Source: an uncultured Coriobacteriaceae bacterium (GTDB taxonomy: Bacteria; Actinomycetota; Coriobacteriia; Coriobacteriales; Atopobiaceae). From it: a DNA stretch of 64,000 bases. Of this stretch, positions 38,696 through 46,203 are shown piece after piece; positions within the stretch are counted from its first letter, which is position 1, and the number at the start of each line of letters is the position of its first letter. A program made the position numbers and the translations under genes. The notes under the pieces were generated by a model that was not told the origin of the DNA, searched no databases, and worked only from the letters and a program-made list of their open reading frames with translations. Location: NCBI GenBank assembly GCA_900544655.1, contig UQWE01000001.1:124001-188000 (forward strand). Direction: 5' to 3'.

Positions 38696-38728
38696 GGCAA
38701 ATCTGTACGTAAAGTAACGTTTCGAACA

Positions 38729-38791
38729 CTAGGTGCGTTGGGATGGACCCTGCCAAGCTCGCATCCGGCAGGCTCCATCCTAACGCACTAG
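38729..38791. repeat. Long near-perfect inverted repeat in nrdD leader
   Basis: Arms of 26 and 25 bases (38729-38754 and 38767-38791) pair at all but two positions plus one bulged G, with a 12-base loop and CTAG at both tips. No T run follows on either strand, so it does not look like a simple terminator. It lies between the predicted nrdD promoter region and the nrdD start, and would be transcribed as a 60-base hairpin in the nrdD leader. A palindromic mobile element is an alternative. Confidence 0.65.
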
Positions 38792-38856
38792 CAAGACAAA
38801 AGAAGACTTGACATTGGCAAGATGTATACAACCAGCTGACGCTTTTTAATCTTATA

Positions 38857-38872
38857 CCCCAAGATATTGTGT
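38857..38872 (-). promoter_or_regulatory. NrdR-like box upstream of nrdD
   Basis: The 16-mer CCCCAAGATATTGTGT matches 13 of 16 positions of the NrdR consensus acaCwAtATaTwGtgt as I remember it. A TATAAG hexamer (38856-38851, minus strand) directly abuts it. A weaker partner (7 of 10 core positions) begins 42 bases away at 38818, about four helical turns. NrdR is the ATP/dATP-sensing repressor of ribonucleotide reductase genes. Confidence 0.5.
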
Positions 38873-39082
38873 TTCAGCAGGTCTAGAGCCTATGAAATAA
38901 ATGCGAAGAGCGCAACTCCCTCCCATCTATCGGCGAACGGCCCAAGTCCCCACACAAGGAGCTCAAAATTCGACCTTCAGTCGAGGATGGCGTACCATTG
39001 GACAGCATATGACGACCATACTCCGGGATTTCAAGCCGGAGGATTAACGCAATGGCGCCGTGAAGCGCCGGGAGGAAGAGAC
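38873..39082 (+). other. Upstream region of trpS
   Basis: 210 bases without a recognised gene. No T-box elements (no AGGGTGG-type antiterminator) and no tryptophan-rich leader peptide were found. A GGCGC/GCGCC hairpin at about 39054-39069 lies just before the trpS ribosome binding site. The trpS reading frame stays open through this region, but the residues are not synthetase-like. Confidence 0.4.
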
Positions 39083-40144
39083 ATGCCCAACGAAGGAAGC
39101 TACGAGGTCGCCCTCGAGCGCAGCGAGCGCATCCGTACGGACCTGCCCGAGCACCCCGAGCGTTACACGATGCTCACCGGAGACCGCCCGACGGGTCGCC
39201 TCCACCTCGGCCACTACTTTGGCACCCTTCAGAATCGAGTCGAACTTCAGAACATGGGCGTCCATACCAACGTCCTCATCGCGGACTACCAAGTCATCAC
39301 GGACCGTGACACGACTGAGCACATCCGCGGCAACGTCTACAACATGGTCATGGACTACCTCGCCTGCGGCCTGGACCCTGACAAGACGATGATCTACACG
39401 CACTCCTCCGTGCCTGCGGCAAACCAGCTCATGCTGCCGTTCCTCTCGCTCGTCTCCGAGGCAGAGCTCTCCCGCAACCCGACGGTCAAGGCCGAGATGG
39501 AGGCGAGCGGCCACGAACTTACCGGCCTGCTCCTCACCTATCCCGTCCACCAGGCCTGCGACATCCTGTTCTGCAAGGGCAACGTGGTTCCCGTTGGCCG
39601 CGACCAGCTCCCGCACATCGAGCTCACGCGCACCATCGCACGCAAATTCAACAAGCGCTACTGCAAGGACACCGAACCCGTCTTTCCGATGGTCAACGCG
39701 CTTCTCTCCGACACTCCCCTACTCCCCGGCCTCGACGGTCGCAAGATGAGCAAGTCCTACGGCAATGCCATCTCCATCTCCATGACGCCCGAGGAGACGG
39801 CTGAGCGCATCAAGAAGAGCAAGACGGATGGCGAGCGCATGATCACGTTTGACCCCGAGAACCGTCCCGGCGTCTCCGGCCTGCTTTCCACTGCTGCCAT
39901 CTGCACGGGCCGCTCCGAGGTCGAAATCGCAGAGGAAATTGGCATGAGCGGCTCTGGCGCCCTCAAGAAGTACGTGACGGAGGCTGTGAACAATCGCTTC
40001 GCCGAGATTCGCGAGCGTCGTCACGTCTACGAGAACGATCTTGACTACGTGAAGGACGTCCTCGCCGAGGGAAACCGCCGTGCCAACGAAATTGCCGAGG
40101 CCACCCTGGCCGAGGTCTGCGAGGCCATGGGGATGACCTACTAG
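39083..40144 (+). CDS. trpS: Tryptophanyl-tRNA synthetase
   Basis: 353 aa class I synthetase. The HIGH-type motif is in GDRPTGRLHLGHYFG and the KMSKS loop in GRKMSKSYGNAI. Start ATG 39083 follows GGGAGGAAGAGAC and precedes conserved sequence by a normal distance; the frame is open 216 bases further up, but that part has no synthetase character. It is a single-gene unit, ending at a long nested hairpin shared with the converging gene. Confidence 0.95.
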   Translation: MPNEGSYEVALERSERIRTDLPEHPERYTMLTGDRPTGRLHLGHYFGTLQNRVELQNMGVHTNVLIADYQVITDRDTTEHIRGNVYNMVMDYLACGLDPDKTMIYTHSSVPAANQLMLPFLSLVSEAELSRNPTVKAEMEASGHELTGLLLTYPVHQACDILFCKGNVVPVGRDQLPHIELTRTIARKFNKRYCKDTEPVFPMVNALLSDTPLLPGLDGRKMSKSYGNAISISMTPEETAERIKKSKTDGERMITFDPENRPGVSGLLSTAAICTGRSEVEIAEEIGMSGSGALKKYVTEAVNNRFAEIRERRHVYENDLDYVKDVLAEGNRRANEIAEATLAEVCEAMGMTY

Positions 40145-40168
40145 GAAGTCACCCCAACGTAAGGCAAG

Positions 40169-40256
40169 GGGCCCAGCCCCTCAATTCTCCACTCAAACAG
40201 CTTTTGCCGCAGAGAGCGCGGCAAAAGAACTCGTGGCGAACTGAGGGGCTGGGCCC
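40169..40256. repeat. Nested perfect inverted repeats between trpS and the Cys-rich protein gene
   Basis: A perfect 15-bp outer pair (40169-40183 / 40242-40256) encloses a perfect 10-bp inner pair CTTTTGCCGC (40201-40210) / GCGGCAAAAG (40218-40227). It stands between two converging genes and probably acts as a bidirectional terminator, but neither side has a proper T run. The remaining sequence to 40329 shows nothing else. Confidence 0.7.
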
Positions 40257-40329
40257 TAACTTGTAGCAACACCTCGCGGCGGACAGAGTTGCCCTATGGG
40301 GGCAAAGCTACTTGGGCGCGTGGGGAGGG

Positions 40330-40752
40330 TTAGGCAGTGAGAGAGTCGGGGAAGAGGACTTGCTCGACAAGGTCGCAAGCGGTTGAGATGCAGATGGGGC
40401 AGGGAACAGCCGCACGGTCACCCTCGAGGCCCTTGAGGACGCGGCAAGTCACGGAACCGTTCTTCTCGCAGAATCGATTGAGAAGCTCGCGAGAGAGGGC
40501 ATAGCTCGCCTTCTTGGTGGACGGGTTCTCGAGGTTGCCGTCGCTCGTAGCGAGGCTTGCGAGGTAGACGGCACCGGAAAGCGCGCCACAAGTGCCAAGC
40601 ATCCCGCCCATGCCAAGGCCAAAGGCCTCGGTCGAACGGAAGGCCTCCTCCTCGGAAACGCCAACGAGGTCGCAATAGGTGCAGGCAACGGCCTGGGCGC
40701 AGTTGTAGCCTTTCTTGTGGCGTTCTGCTGCAAGGACGGCTCTAGATACCAA
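40330..40752 (-). CDS. C_GCAxxG_C_C family redox-type protein
   Basis: 140 aa small cysteine-rich protein. Cysteines appear in YNCAQAVACTYC, MLGTCGALSG, VTCRVLKG and CPICISTAC, the spacing of the C-GCAxxG-C-C family, often found with redox proteins in anaerobes. The conserved glycine-rich centre GMGGMLGTCGALSGAVYL is present. No signal peptide. The function is unknown; metal or cluster binding is plausible. It is a lone gene followed by the HIT gene 93 bases later. Confidence 0.8.
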   Translation of the reverse strand: MVSRAVLAAERHKKGYNCAQAVACTYCDLVGVSEEEAFRSTEAFGLGMGGMLGTCGALSGAVYLASLATSDGNLENPSTKKASYALSRELLNRFCEKNGSVTCRVLKGLEGDRAAVPCPICISTACDLVEQVLFPDSLTA

Positions 40753-40845
40753 AACGACTCCTTTCGCCGCGTATCACGCGACAACAATCAACCCTGGCAA
40801 CCCAAGGCGCCAGAACAGCCGAATTAAAGATCCCCGGCGGCACCG

Positions 40846-41199
40846 CTACTCTGAGTCCGCGGGAAGAAGGCCCATACCGAGGTTCTTGCCTCCGAGTACG
40901 TGCATGTGGAAGTGCATGACCGTCTGGCCCGCATTCGCGCCCGCGTTAGAGATAACCCGGTAGCCAGACTCCTCGATGCCCTCTGCCTTCACGACCTCGG
41001 AGATAGCATGGGTCATGGCAGCGAGAGTCTTGGCGGAAACGCCATCGCAAATGTTGGCATAGTGCTTCTTGGGGATAACGAGAACATGCGTCGGGGCCTG
41101 AGGGTCGAGGTCGCGGAAAGCAATAACCTCGTCATCCTCGAATACAACGTTGGAGGGAATCTCATGGTTGGCAATCTTGCAGAAGATGCAATCAGACAT
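40846..41199 (-). CDS. hinT: HIT-family purine nucleotide hydrolase (HinT)
   Basis: 117 aa. CIFCKIANHEIPSNVV at the start has the paired cysteines of many HinT proteins, and the histidine triad is MHFHMHVLGG near the end. HinT hydrolyses adenosine phosphoramidates and aminoacyl-adenylates. The length is standard. xseB ends 8 bases away on the same strand upstream, so it is part of the xseAB unit. Confidence 0.94.
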   Translation of the reverse strand: MSDCIFCKIANHEIPSNVVFEDDEVIAFRDLDPQAPTHVLVIPKKHYANICDGVSAKTLAAMTHAISEVVKAEGIEESGYRVISNAGANAGQTVMHFHMHVLGGKNLGMGLLPADSE

Positions 41200-41207
41200 C
41201 GTTTCTC

Positions 41208-41468
41208 CTAATCTTCGTTTGTGGCTGCCGTCGTATCAGGTGCGACGACCTCACTGGTGGTGTCGAGCAAGACCTTAACCTTCTGCTCAGCGTTGGTAAG
41301 ACGCTCGCGAAGGCTTTTCAATAGCTCGACACCTCGAGCATAACGCGCAAGGGCGTCCTCAAGCTCAAGATCGCCACTCTCGAGAGAACGCACGACCTGC
41401 TCAAGCTCAATAGAAGCCTCCTTGAAAGAAAGCTCCTCGACCGGAGTCTCCAAATCCCTATCCGCCAT
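41208..41468 (-). CDS. xseB: Exodeoxyribonuclease VII small subunit
   Basis: 86 aa. SFKEASIELEQVVRSLESGD followed by LELEDALARYARGVELLK is the XseB helical hairpin that packs on XseA. Start ATG 41468 is supported by AAGGTGG six bases before; an upstream ATG at 41492 would add eight residues. It follows xseA by 42 bases. Confidence 0.94.
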   Translation of the reverse strand: MADRDLETPVEELSFKEASIELEQVVRSLESGDLELEDALARYARGVELLKSLRERLTNAEQKVKVLLDTTSEVVAPDTTAATNED

Positions 41469-41510
41469 TTCCAACCACCTTCCTGCCGGCAAACACCAGC
41501 TATGTCAAAT

Positions 41511-42902
41511 TTAGTCACAGGTTCCAGTAACGGAAGCTTCGAAGCTACCTGCCCCGACACGAACGCCAACAGAGTCTCCAACGACCAAAGACGAAGCATC
41601 GGTAACGACATGCCCGGCCTCATCGCGAGCGATGGCGTACCCGCGCCCGAGAACCTTCAAAGGTGAGAGCGCGTCTAGAGTCGCCGCCATGCTTGAAACC
41701 ATTGCCTCGTGAGGACGAAGCATGCGGGATGCCGCAGCGTCGAGTCGGGCAGAGCAATCTTCCAGCGAGCTAGCCTTACGATCCAAGGCACGCGGCAAAG
41801 CATCTACCAGACGCTGCTCAGACTGCATGAGAGCGACAGCACGATCATCAATGAGGGACTCCGGATTCGTGAGGCACCGGCGTTTGGCAAGACCTTCGAG
41901 CCGGACCCGTTCGCGATCGAGAAGCGTCGACATTCCGCGCGCAAGCGAAGTGTCGACCTGTTCGAGGGAACGCTCATCGGCGGCGAGCGCAAGGTCCATA
42001 GCTCGCGCCAGGCGCTCCCGACGCCCGTTAATCGAGGTCACAATCTCATCGAGGGCCGGAGCCACGCTTTCTGCGGCGGCTGTGGGCGTTGAAGTTCGAC
42101 GGTCCGCAACATCATCGCAGATCGAGTTGTCCGGTTCATGTCCAATGCCCGTAATGACGGGAACGGGACAAGCGAAAACCGCCCGAGCGAGAGTTTCGTC
42201 ATTGAAGGTCATGAGATCTTCATAAGAACCCCCGCCTCGGACAAGCAAGATCGCGTCTGGTTCAGATGCCGCGGCAACCTCAAGAGCGCGAATGATTGTG
42301 GCGGGAGCGCCGGGACCCTGGACCTGACATCCCACAGCATCGATCTCAACCAGTGGGTTGCGCCGCCGGAGCGTCCGCTTAACATCGTCGATCACGGAGC
42401 CGGAAAGGCTCGTGACCACGGCAACACGCGTGCAAAAACGCATGATGGGCTGCTTGCGAGCCGGGTCCATGAGACCCTCAATCTTGAGCTTCTCTCGAAG
42501 AAGAGCAACCTGTTGCCTCAAAAGCCCCTCTCCAGAAACGGAGATGCGACTCGCGATAAACGAAAGCCTGCCAAATCCGACGTAGACATCAAACTTACCC
42601 CGGAGCTCGAGCTGCATGCCATCACGCAGCTCGATGCCACTCGATGCATAGACGCCGCGCCAAACGATGACGTCCATCGCCGCGGATTCGTCCTTGACTT
42701 GAAAGTAGCAGTGGCCAGACCGAGCGTTGGGCCCCCTAAAGCCCGTGACCTCACCGGTCACGAGGAAGGAACCCATTTCCCCCACACGAGCCTTCGCGGC
42801 GCCCACGGCAGAGCTCACCGAGATTGGCCCTCGCGATGCAGCGCCAAGTGCAGCAGATGCGAAGTCTATGCTGCCGCTCGTCTCCTCGCGTCCCCAGGCC
42901 AT
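41511..42902 (-). CDS. xseA: Exodeoxyribonuclease VII large subunit
   Basis: 463 aa nuclease subunit that degrades single-stranded DNA from both ends. An N-terminal OB fold (about 25-120, SFLVTGEVTGFRGPNARSGH) is followed by the catalytic domain with VVTSLSGSVIDDVKRTL, RGGGSYEDLMTFNDE and ITGIGHEPDNSICDDVADRR. A long helical segment follows (about 290-400), then the C-terminal strand region PLKVLGRGYAIAR. It directly precedes xseB and directly follows the zinc peptidase gene with no gap. Confidence 0.95.
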   Translation of the reverse strand: MAWGREETSGSIDFASAALGAASRGPISVSSAVGAAKARVGEMGSFLVTGEVTGFRGPNARSGHCYFQVKDESAAMDVIVWRGVYASSGIELRDGMQLELRGKFDVYVGFGRLSFIASRISVSGEGLLRQQVALLREKLKIEGLMDPARKQPIMRFCTRVAVVTSLSGSVIDDVKRTLRRRNPLVEIDAVGCQVQGPGAPATIIRALEVAAASEPDAILLVRGGGSYEDLMTFNDETLARAVFACPVPVITGIGHEPDNSICDDVADRRTSTPTAAAESVAPALDEIVTSINGRRERLARAMDLALAADERSLEQVDTSLARGMSTLLDRERVRLEGLAKRRCLTNPESLIDDRAVALMQSEQRLVDALPRALDRKASSLEDCSARLDAAASRMLRPHEAMVSSMAATLDALSPLKVLGRGYAIARDEAGHVVTDASSLVVGDSVGVRVGAGSFEASVTGTCD

Positions 42903-43607
42903 CTAGTCATTCCTCCGCTGAACACGAGAAAGGTAGTAGAGAAGCTGAAGCACAGATACGAGCGCGGCAGCAACGTACGTCAGCGCCGCCGCGATTAGCA
43001 CCTTACGCGCACCGCGGACCGCAGTCTCGCTCATGCCGCTGCGCTCGAGATAGGCAACGGCGCGACGAGAGGCATCGAACTCGACGGGAAGCGTCACGAT
43101 CTGGAAAATGACCGAGAAGGCAAAGAGGATGACGGCAAACTGCACAAGGCCAGCAAGGCCAATGGCTACGCCGGCGAAGAACATGATCATCCATGCGTTG
43201 GATGCGAAGTTGACGATGGGCACGAGAGCGGAGCGAACCTTCACCGGAATGTAGCCCCTTGAATGCTGAACCGCGTGGCCAGCTTCGTGACAAGCAACGG
43301 CAGCACTCGCCACGGAGCCGCCGCTAAGGTTGGCTCGCGAAAGGTTGAGAACGTTCGAGCGCGGATCGAAGTTATCCGTTAGCTCACCCGCGATGGGCTG
43401 AATCCTCATGCCGGAGACGCCTTCATCAGCAAGCATGCGCTCTGCTACCTGGGCTCCAGTAAGCCCGCAATCAAGCCCGACTTTAGACCACGTCCTATAC
43501 GTCGACTTAATATATGACTGCGTGACAAGGCCAAGCAGGGTAGACACAAGAACCAAGACGAGGTACGAGGTGTCATACCCCATCCCGTAGCCCATGCCGT
43601 AGAACAT
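42903..43607 (-). CDS. Membrane zinc metallopeptidase (YugP-like)
   Basis: About 234 aa. A membrane segment near 10-30 follows a Gly/Tyr/Met-rich start. The zinc motif HEAGHAVQH lies near 110, followed by two more hydrophobic stretches at about 140-185 and one at the C-terminus. This is the DUF2268/YugP-type neutral zinc metallopeptidase family, whose substrates are unknown. ATG 43607 is chosen for GGGGGT upstream; a TTG four codons earlier is possible. The stop abuts the xseA start. Confidence 0.85.
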   Translation of the reverse strand: MFYGMGYGMGYDTSYLVLVLVSTLLGLVTQSYIKSTYRTWSKVGLDCGLTGAQVAERMLADEGVSGMRIQPIAGELTDNFDPRSNVLNLSRANLSGGSVASAAVACHEAGHAVQHSRGYIPVKVRSALVPIVNFASNAWMIMFFAGVAIGLAGLVQFAVILFAFSVIFQIVTLPVEFDASRRAVAYLERSGMSETAVRGARKVLIAAALTYVAAALVSVLQLLYYLSRVQRRND

Positions 43608-43662
43608 ACGAACCCCCAATCAGTGAATTTCTTTGAGTATGTACCCAAAGCCGGACACAAAA

Positions 43663-43687
43663 GGAGCCGGACTTCTCACCCGGCTCC
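43663..43687 (-). terminator. Terminator after RNase D gene
   Basis: GGAGCCGG (43663-43670) and CCGGCTCC (43680-43687) form an 8-bp perfect stem. On the minus strand it is followed by TTTTGTG. It separates rnd from the zinc peptidase gene. Confidence 0.8.
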
Positions 43688-43712
43688 CCAAACATTAGAT
43701 TCGCTATGTAGC

Positions 43713-44846
43713 CTAAAGAATCTCCACTCGACCGTCCTTGACGGTCAGGCCGCAGTCGCCCAAGAGGAGTCCCTTGAGCTTCTCCCCCGCGATGTCGCGT
43801 CGCCATCCAGAAGCGAGAGACGCATCCTCTCTCCCGGCCATGAATTCAAGGAGGTCTTCGCGCGTTGCGATGAGCTGCGCGGCCACGCCGGTCTTCTCGG
43901 AAATGATGCGCACCATGGCATACATGAGGTCGATGACGCATTCCTGATCGGCAGACGGGCGCGAGCGCTTTGGAAGACTCGGACAATCGGCCGCTTGGCA
44001 TGCGGCGCCGCGCGAAATGGCATGCACCAAAGCATCCGCATCACGCTCAGACAACTGCTCGGTTCCGCGGATTCGACGCAGTCGTTGTGAATCCACCGGT
44101 CCGCGCTTGCAAATCTCGAGCATCACCTCATCGGAGAGAACCCACTTACGAGGGATATCGCGCTTGGACGCCAAACGCTCTCGCCAAGCGCAGGCCTCGC
44201 GTGCCACGGCAAGTTGACGTCGGGTGAGCGACGAGGCCCGCTTGAGGTGGCGAAACGCGTTCATTGGCTCGTGACGATAATGAGACGGGTCAAGCAAAGC
44301 CTGCATCTCGGGAAGGACCATCGAGAGACGATCGCGCTCGACGAGCTCGGAGAGCATAGTCTCATAAATACCCGGAAGGTAGCGCACGTCATCTTCTGCG
44401 TACGTTAGCTGCTCGGGATCAAGCGGACGACGAGACCAGTCCGTTAGGCTCTCGGCCTTGGCGAGGCGAACGCCAGTGTAGGCCTCAACGAGGCCTCCGT
44501 AACCAAGTTGCATGCGCTGACCGAGAAACGCGGCAGCAAGCTGGGTGTCGAACAGAGGGGCCGGAACACATCCCAAGCTGCCATCGATGACTTCGAGATC
44601 CTGCGAGCACGCATGAAAGACTTTGGTAATAGCCGGGTTCTCAAATAGTTCTACCACCGGAGAAAGGTCTGAGATGGCAATCGGATCAACGGCGGCGATA
44701 TCGTCCGCCGACGTAGCGAGCTGGATTAGACAAAGACGCGGACGATACGTGCGCTCACGAAGAAACTCAGTGTCAACAGCAAGCACGCTCGAGGAGGCAG
44801 CACGCTCACAAAAGCGCCTGAGCTCCTCCGATGTGGAGATGAACAA
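43713..44846 (-). CDS. rnd: Ribonuclease D
   Basis: About 377 aa 3-prime exonuclease that trims tRNA precursors. DEDD motifs are visible: VLAVDTEFLRERTY (D and E), VFHACSQDLEVID and the YAEDDVRYLPGIYE segment. An HRDC domain follows (about 205-285). I place the start at TTG 44846 because GAGGGG lies 7 bases before it and family members begin MxISTxEEL; ATGs at 44867 and 44876 are alternatives that add 7 or 10 residues. It is divergent from the lipid kinase gene. Confidence 0.9.
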   Translation of the reverse strand: MFISTSEELRRFCERAASSSVLAVDTEFLRERTYRPRLCLIQLATSADDIAAVDPIAISDLSPVVELFENPAITKVFHACSQDLEVIDGSLGCVPAPLFDTQLAAAFLGQRMQLGYGGLVEAYTGVRLAKAESLTDWSRRPLDPEQLTYAEDDVRYLPGIYETMLSELVERDRLSMVLPEMQALLDPSHYRHEPMNAFRHLKRASSLTRRQLAVAREACAWRERLASKRDIPRKWVLSDEVMLEICKRGPVDSQRLRRIRGTEQLSERDADALVHAISRGAACQAADCPSLPKRSRPSADQECVIDLMYAMVRIISEKTGVAAQLIATREDLLEFMAGREDASLASGWRRDIAGEKLKGLLLGDCGLTVKDGRVEIL

Positions 44847-44946
44847 AACGTGACCCCTCAGCCCCATCGCATCCATAAAACGACCGGGCAAAATCGGCTA
44901 CCATGGCTGTGGCCCGTTTGGGCCCACAGACAGGAGGATACCATCC

Positions 44947-45918
44947 ATGCGCTGCCTCATTGTTCATAATCCGCGTTCTGGCTTCGGGTCAGACGCGGTC
45001 TACGCATTTGAGCGCGAGCTCGTTCGTCCTGGCGACGAATGCGTGCTGCGCGTCCTTGACGACGAGAACGCTGACGAGAAGGCCCTCGACGATGCCGAGA
45101 CGTTTGACGTGGTTGTCATATCGGGCGGCGACGGGACGATTTCGAACCTCCTCTACATGTTGCGCGATCGCGCAGTTCCCACCTGCGTGTTTCCGTCTGG
45201 CACGGCCAACCTCCTCTTCGCTAATATCGGCAACTCTCCAGAGCCTGCCGCCCTCGCCCGCGCCTGCCGATGGGGAGACACCATAAGCGCGGACCTCGGC
45301 GAAGCAAGCTGGGAGAGCGCTGGAGGCCCAACCAAGCGAGGCTTTTCCATCATGACCGGCACTGGGTTTGACGCCGAACTCATGGCTGCCGCCGCGCCCA
45401 ACAAGAGGACGATGGGCGAGGTAGCCTATTTCATGGCCGCCCTCTCGGACCCGACACCCAAGGTCAACCACTTCGCAATCACCGTCGACGGAGAGACCTA
45501 CGAGCGCGACGGAATCGCCTGCCTCGTCGCGAACAATGCCATGCTCCAGCTAGATGTCGATGTGGTCCCCGGATGCGTCATGGACGACGGCCTGCTCGAC
45601 GTCATCGTCCTTGAAGTGAGCGTCACGGCTCAGCTCATTCGACCGCTCATCGCCAGCCTCGTCGACCCGAAGGGCGAGCGTGGCAACAGGCCTCGCATTG
45701 AGACCTTCAGGGGCAGAAGAATCGAAGTCAAGACCTCCGAGCCCATCCCCATGCAGGTCGATGGCGAAGTCGTCCCTGACATGGTCACCAGCTGGCGCGC
45801 CGAGGTCCTTCCCGCCGCATGCGAGCTCGTGGTGGACGGCCTCTCCCGCTACCAGCCCAAGATTCGCCGCACGAGCCCCAAATTCCCCGTTGCCGCCCAA
45901 CTCGCCTTCCCCGAATAA
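44947..45918 (+). CDS. Diacylglycerol kinase-family lipid kinase
   Basis: 323 aa. N-terminal HNPRSGFGSDA, the nucleotide loop SGGDGTISNLLYML, SGTANLLF and a C-terminal beta domain with PMQVDGEVVPD place it in the DgkB/YegS/BmrU group, which phosphorylates lipid or sphingosine-like substrates. The exact lipid is not predictable. GGAGG lies nine bases before the ATG. The gene is alone, followed by a duplicated repeat region. Confidence 0.88.
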   Translation: MRCLIVHNPRSGFGSDAVYAFERELVRPGDECVLRVLDDENADEKALDDAETFDVVVISGGDGTISNLLYMLRDRAVPTCVFPSGTANLLFANIGNSPEPAALARACRWGDTISADLGEASWESAGGPTKRGFSIMTGTGFDAELMAAAAPNKRTMGEVAYFMAALSDPTPKVNHFAITVDGETYERDGIACLVANNAMLQLDVDVVPGCVMDDGLLDVIVLEVSVTAQLIRPLIASLVDPKGERGNRPRIETFRGRRIEVKTSEPIPMQVDGEVVPDMVTSWRAEVLPAACELVVDGLSRYQPKIRRTSPKFPVAAQLAFPE

Positions 45919-45934
45919 CCAAGGAAGACGACTG

Positions 45935-46140
45935 AGCAGCCCGAGGCCCCGCACGCCTCTCCGCGCCGCTAAGTAGGCCGGCTGCGTAAACAACAGGCCC
46001 GGCCCCGATGCCCCGCAGCAAACATTCTTGGACACTCAGCAGCCCGAGGCCCCGCACGCGTTTACGGCGCGCCAAGCAGCTCGGCGACAACGTAAACAAA
46101 AGGTTCCGCCCCGGTGCCCCCGCACAGACATTCTGAGACG
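45935..46140. repeat. Two-copy degenerate tandem repeat of about 103 bp
   Basis: Unit 1 begins at 45935 and unit 2 at 46038. The first 22 bases are identical, the middle 25 or so differ, and the last 50 or so are clearly related (both contain CGTAAACAA followed by a GC-rich run and ACATTCT). Unit 2 supplies the left arm of the rmlA-like gene terminator, so unit 1 looks like a duplicated and partly decayed copy. No coding potential is seen in 45919-46203. Confidence 0.65.
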
Positions 46141-46180
46141 CGAAGCGTCGAACGTCTGAAGGGGACGCCGGGGCGGAACC
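46102..46180 (-). terminator. Long terminator hairpin of the RmlA-like gene
   Basis: Arms at 46102-46121 and 46161-46180 match at 18 of 20 positions. Inner pairs CAGAC/GTCTG (46125, 46154) and GACGC/GCGTC (46137, 46145) nest within. On the minus strand the stem is followed by TTTTGTTT, supporting termination of the gene ending at 46204. Confidence 0.75.
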
Positions 46181-46203
46181 GTCAGGTCAGTGATGCCTCA
46201 GAA

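Noticed and set aside
38867..39082. N-terminal extension of TrpS
   Set aside because: The frame is open but has no synthetase-like sequence, and a strong ribosome binding site precedes ATG 39083.
38873..39082. T-box or tryptophan leader peptide before trpS
   Set aside because: No T-box sequence and no small Trp-rich frame. A 12-codon frame at 39009 has no tryptophan.
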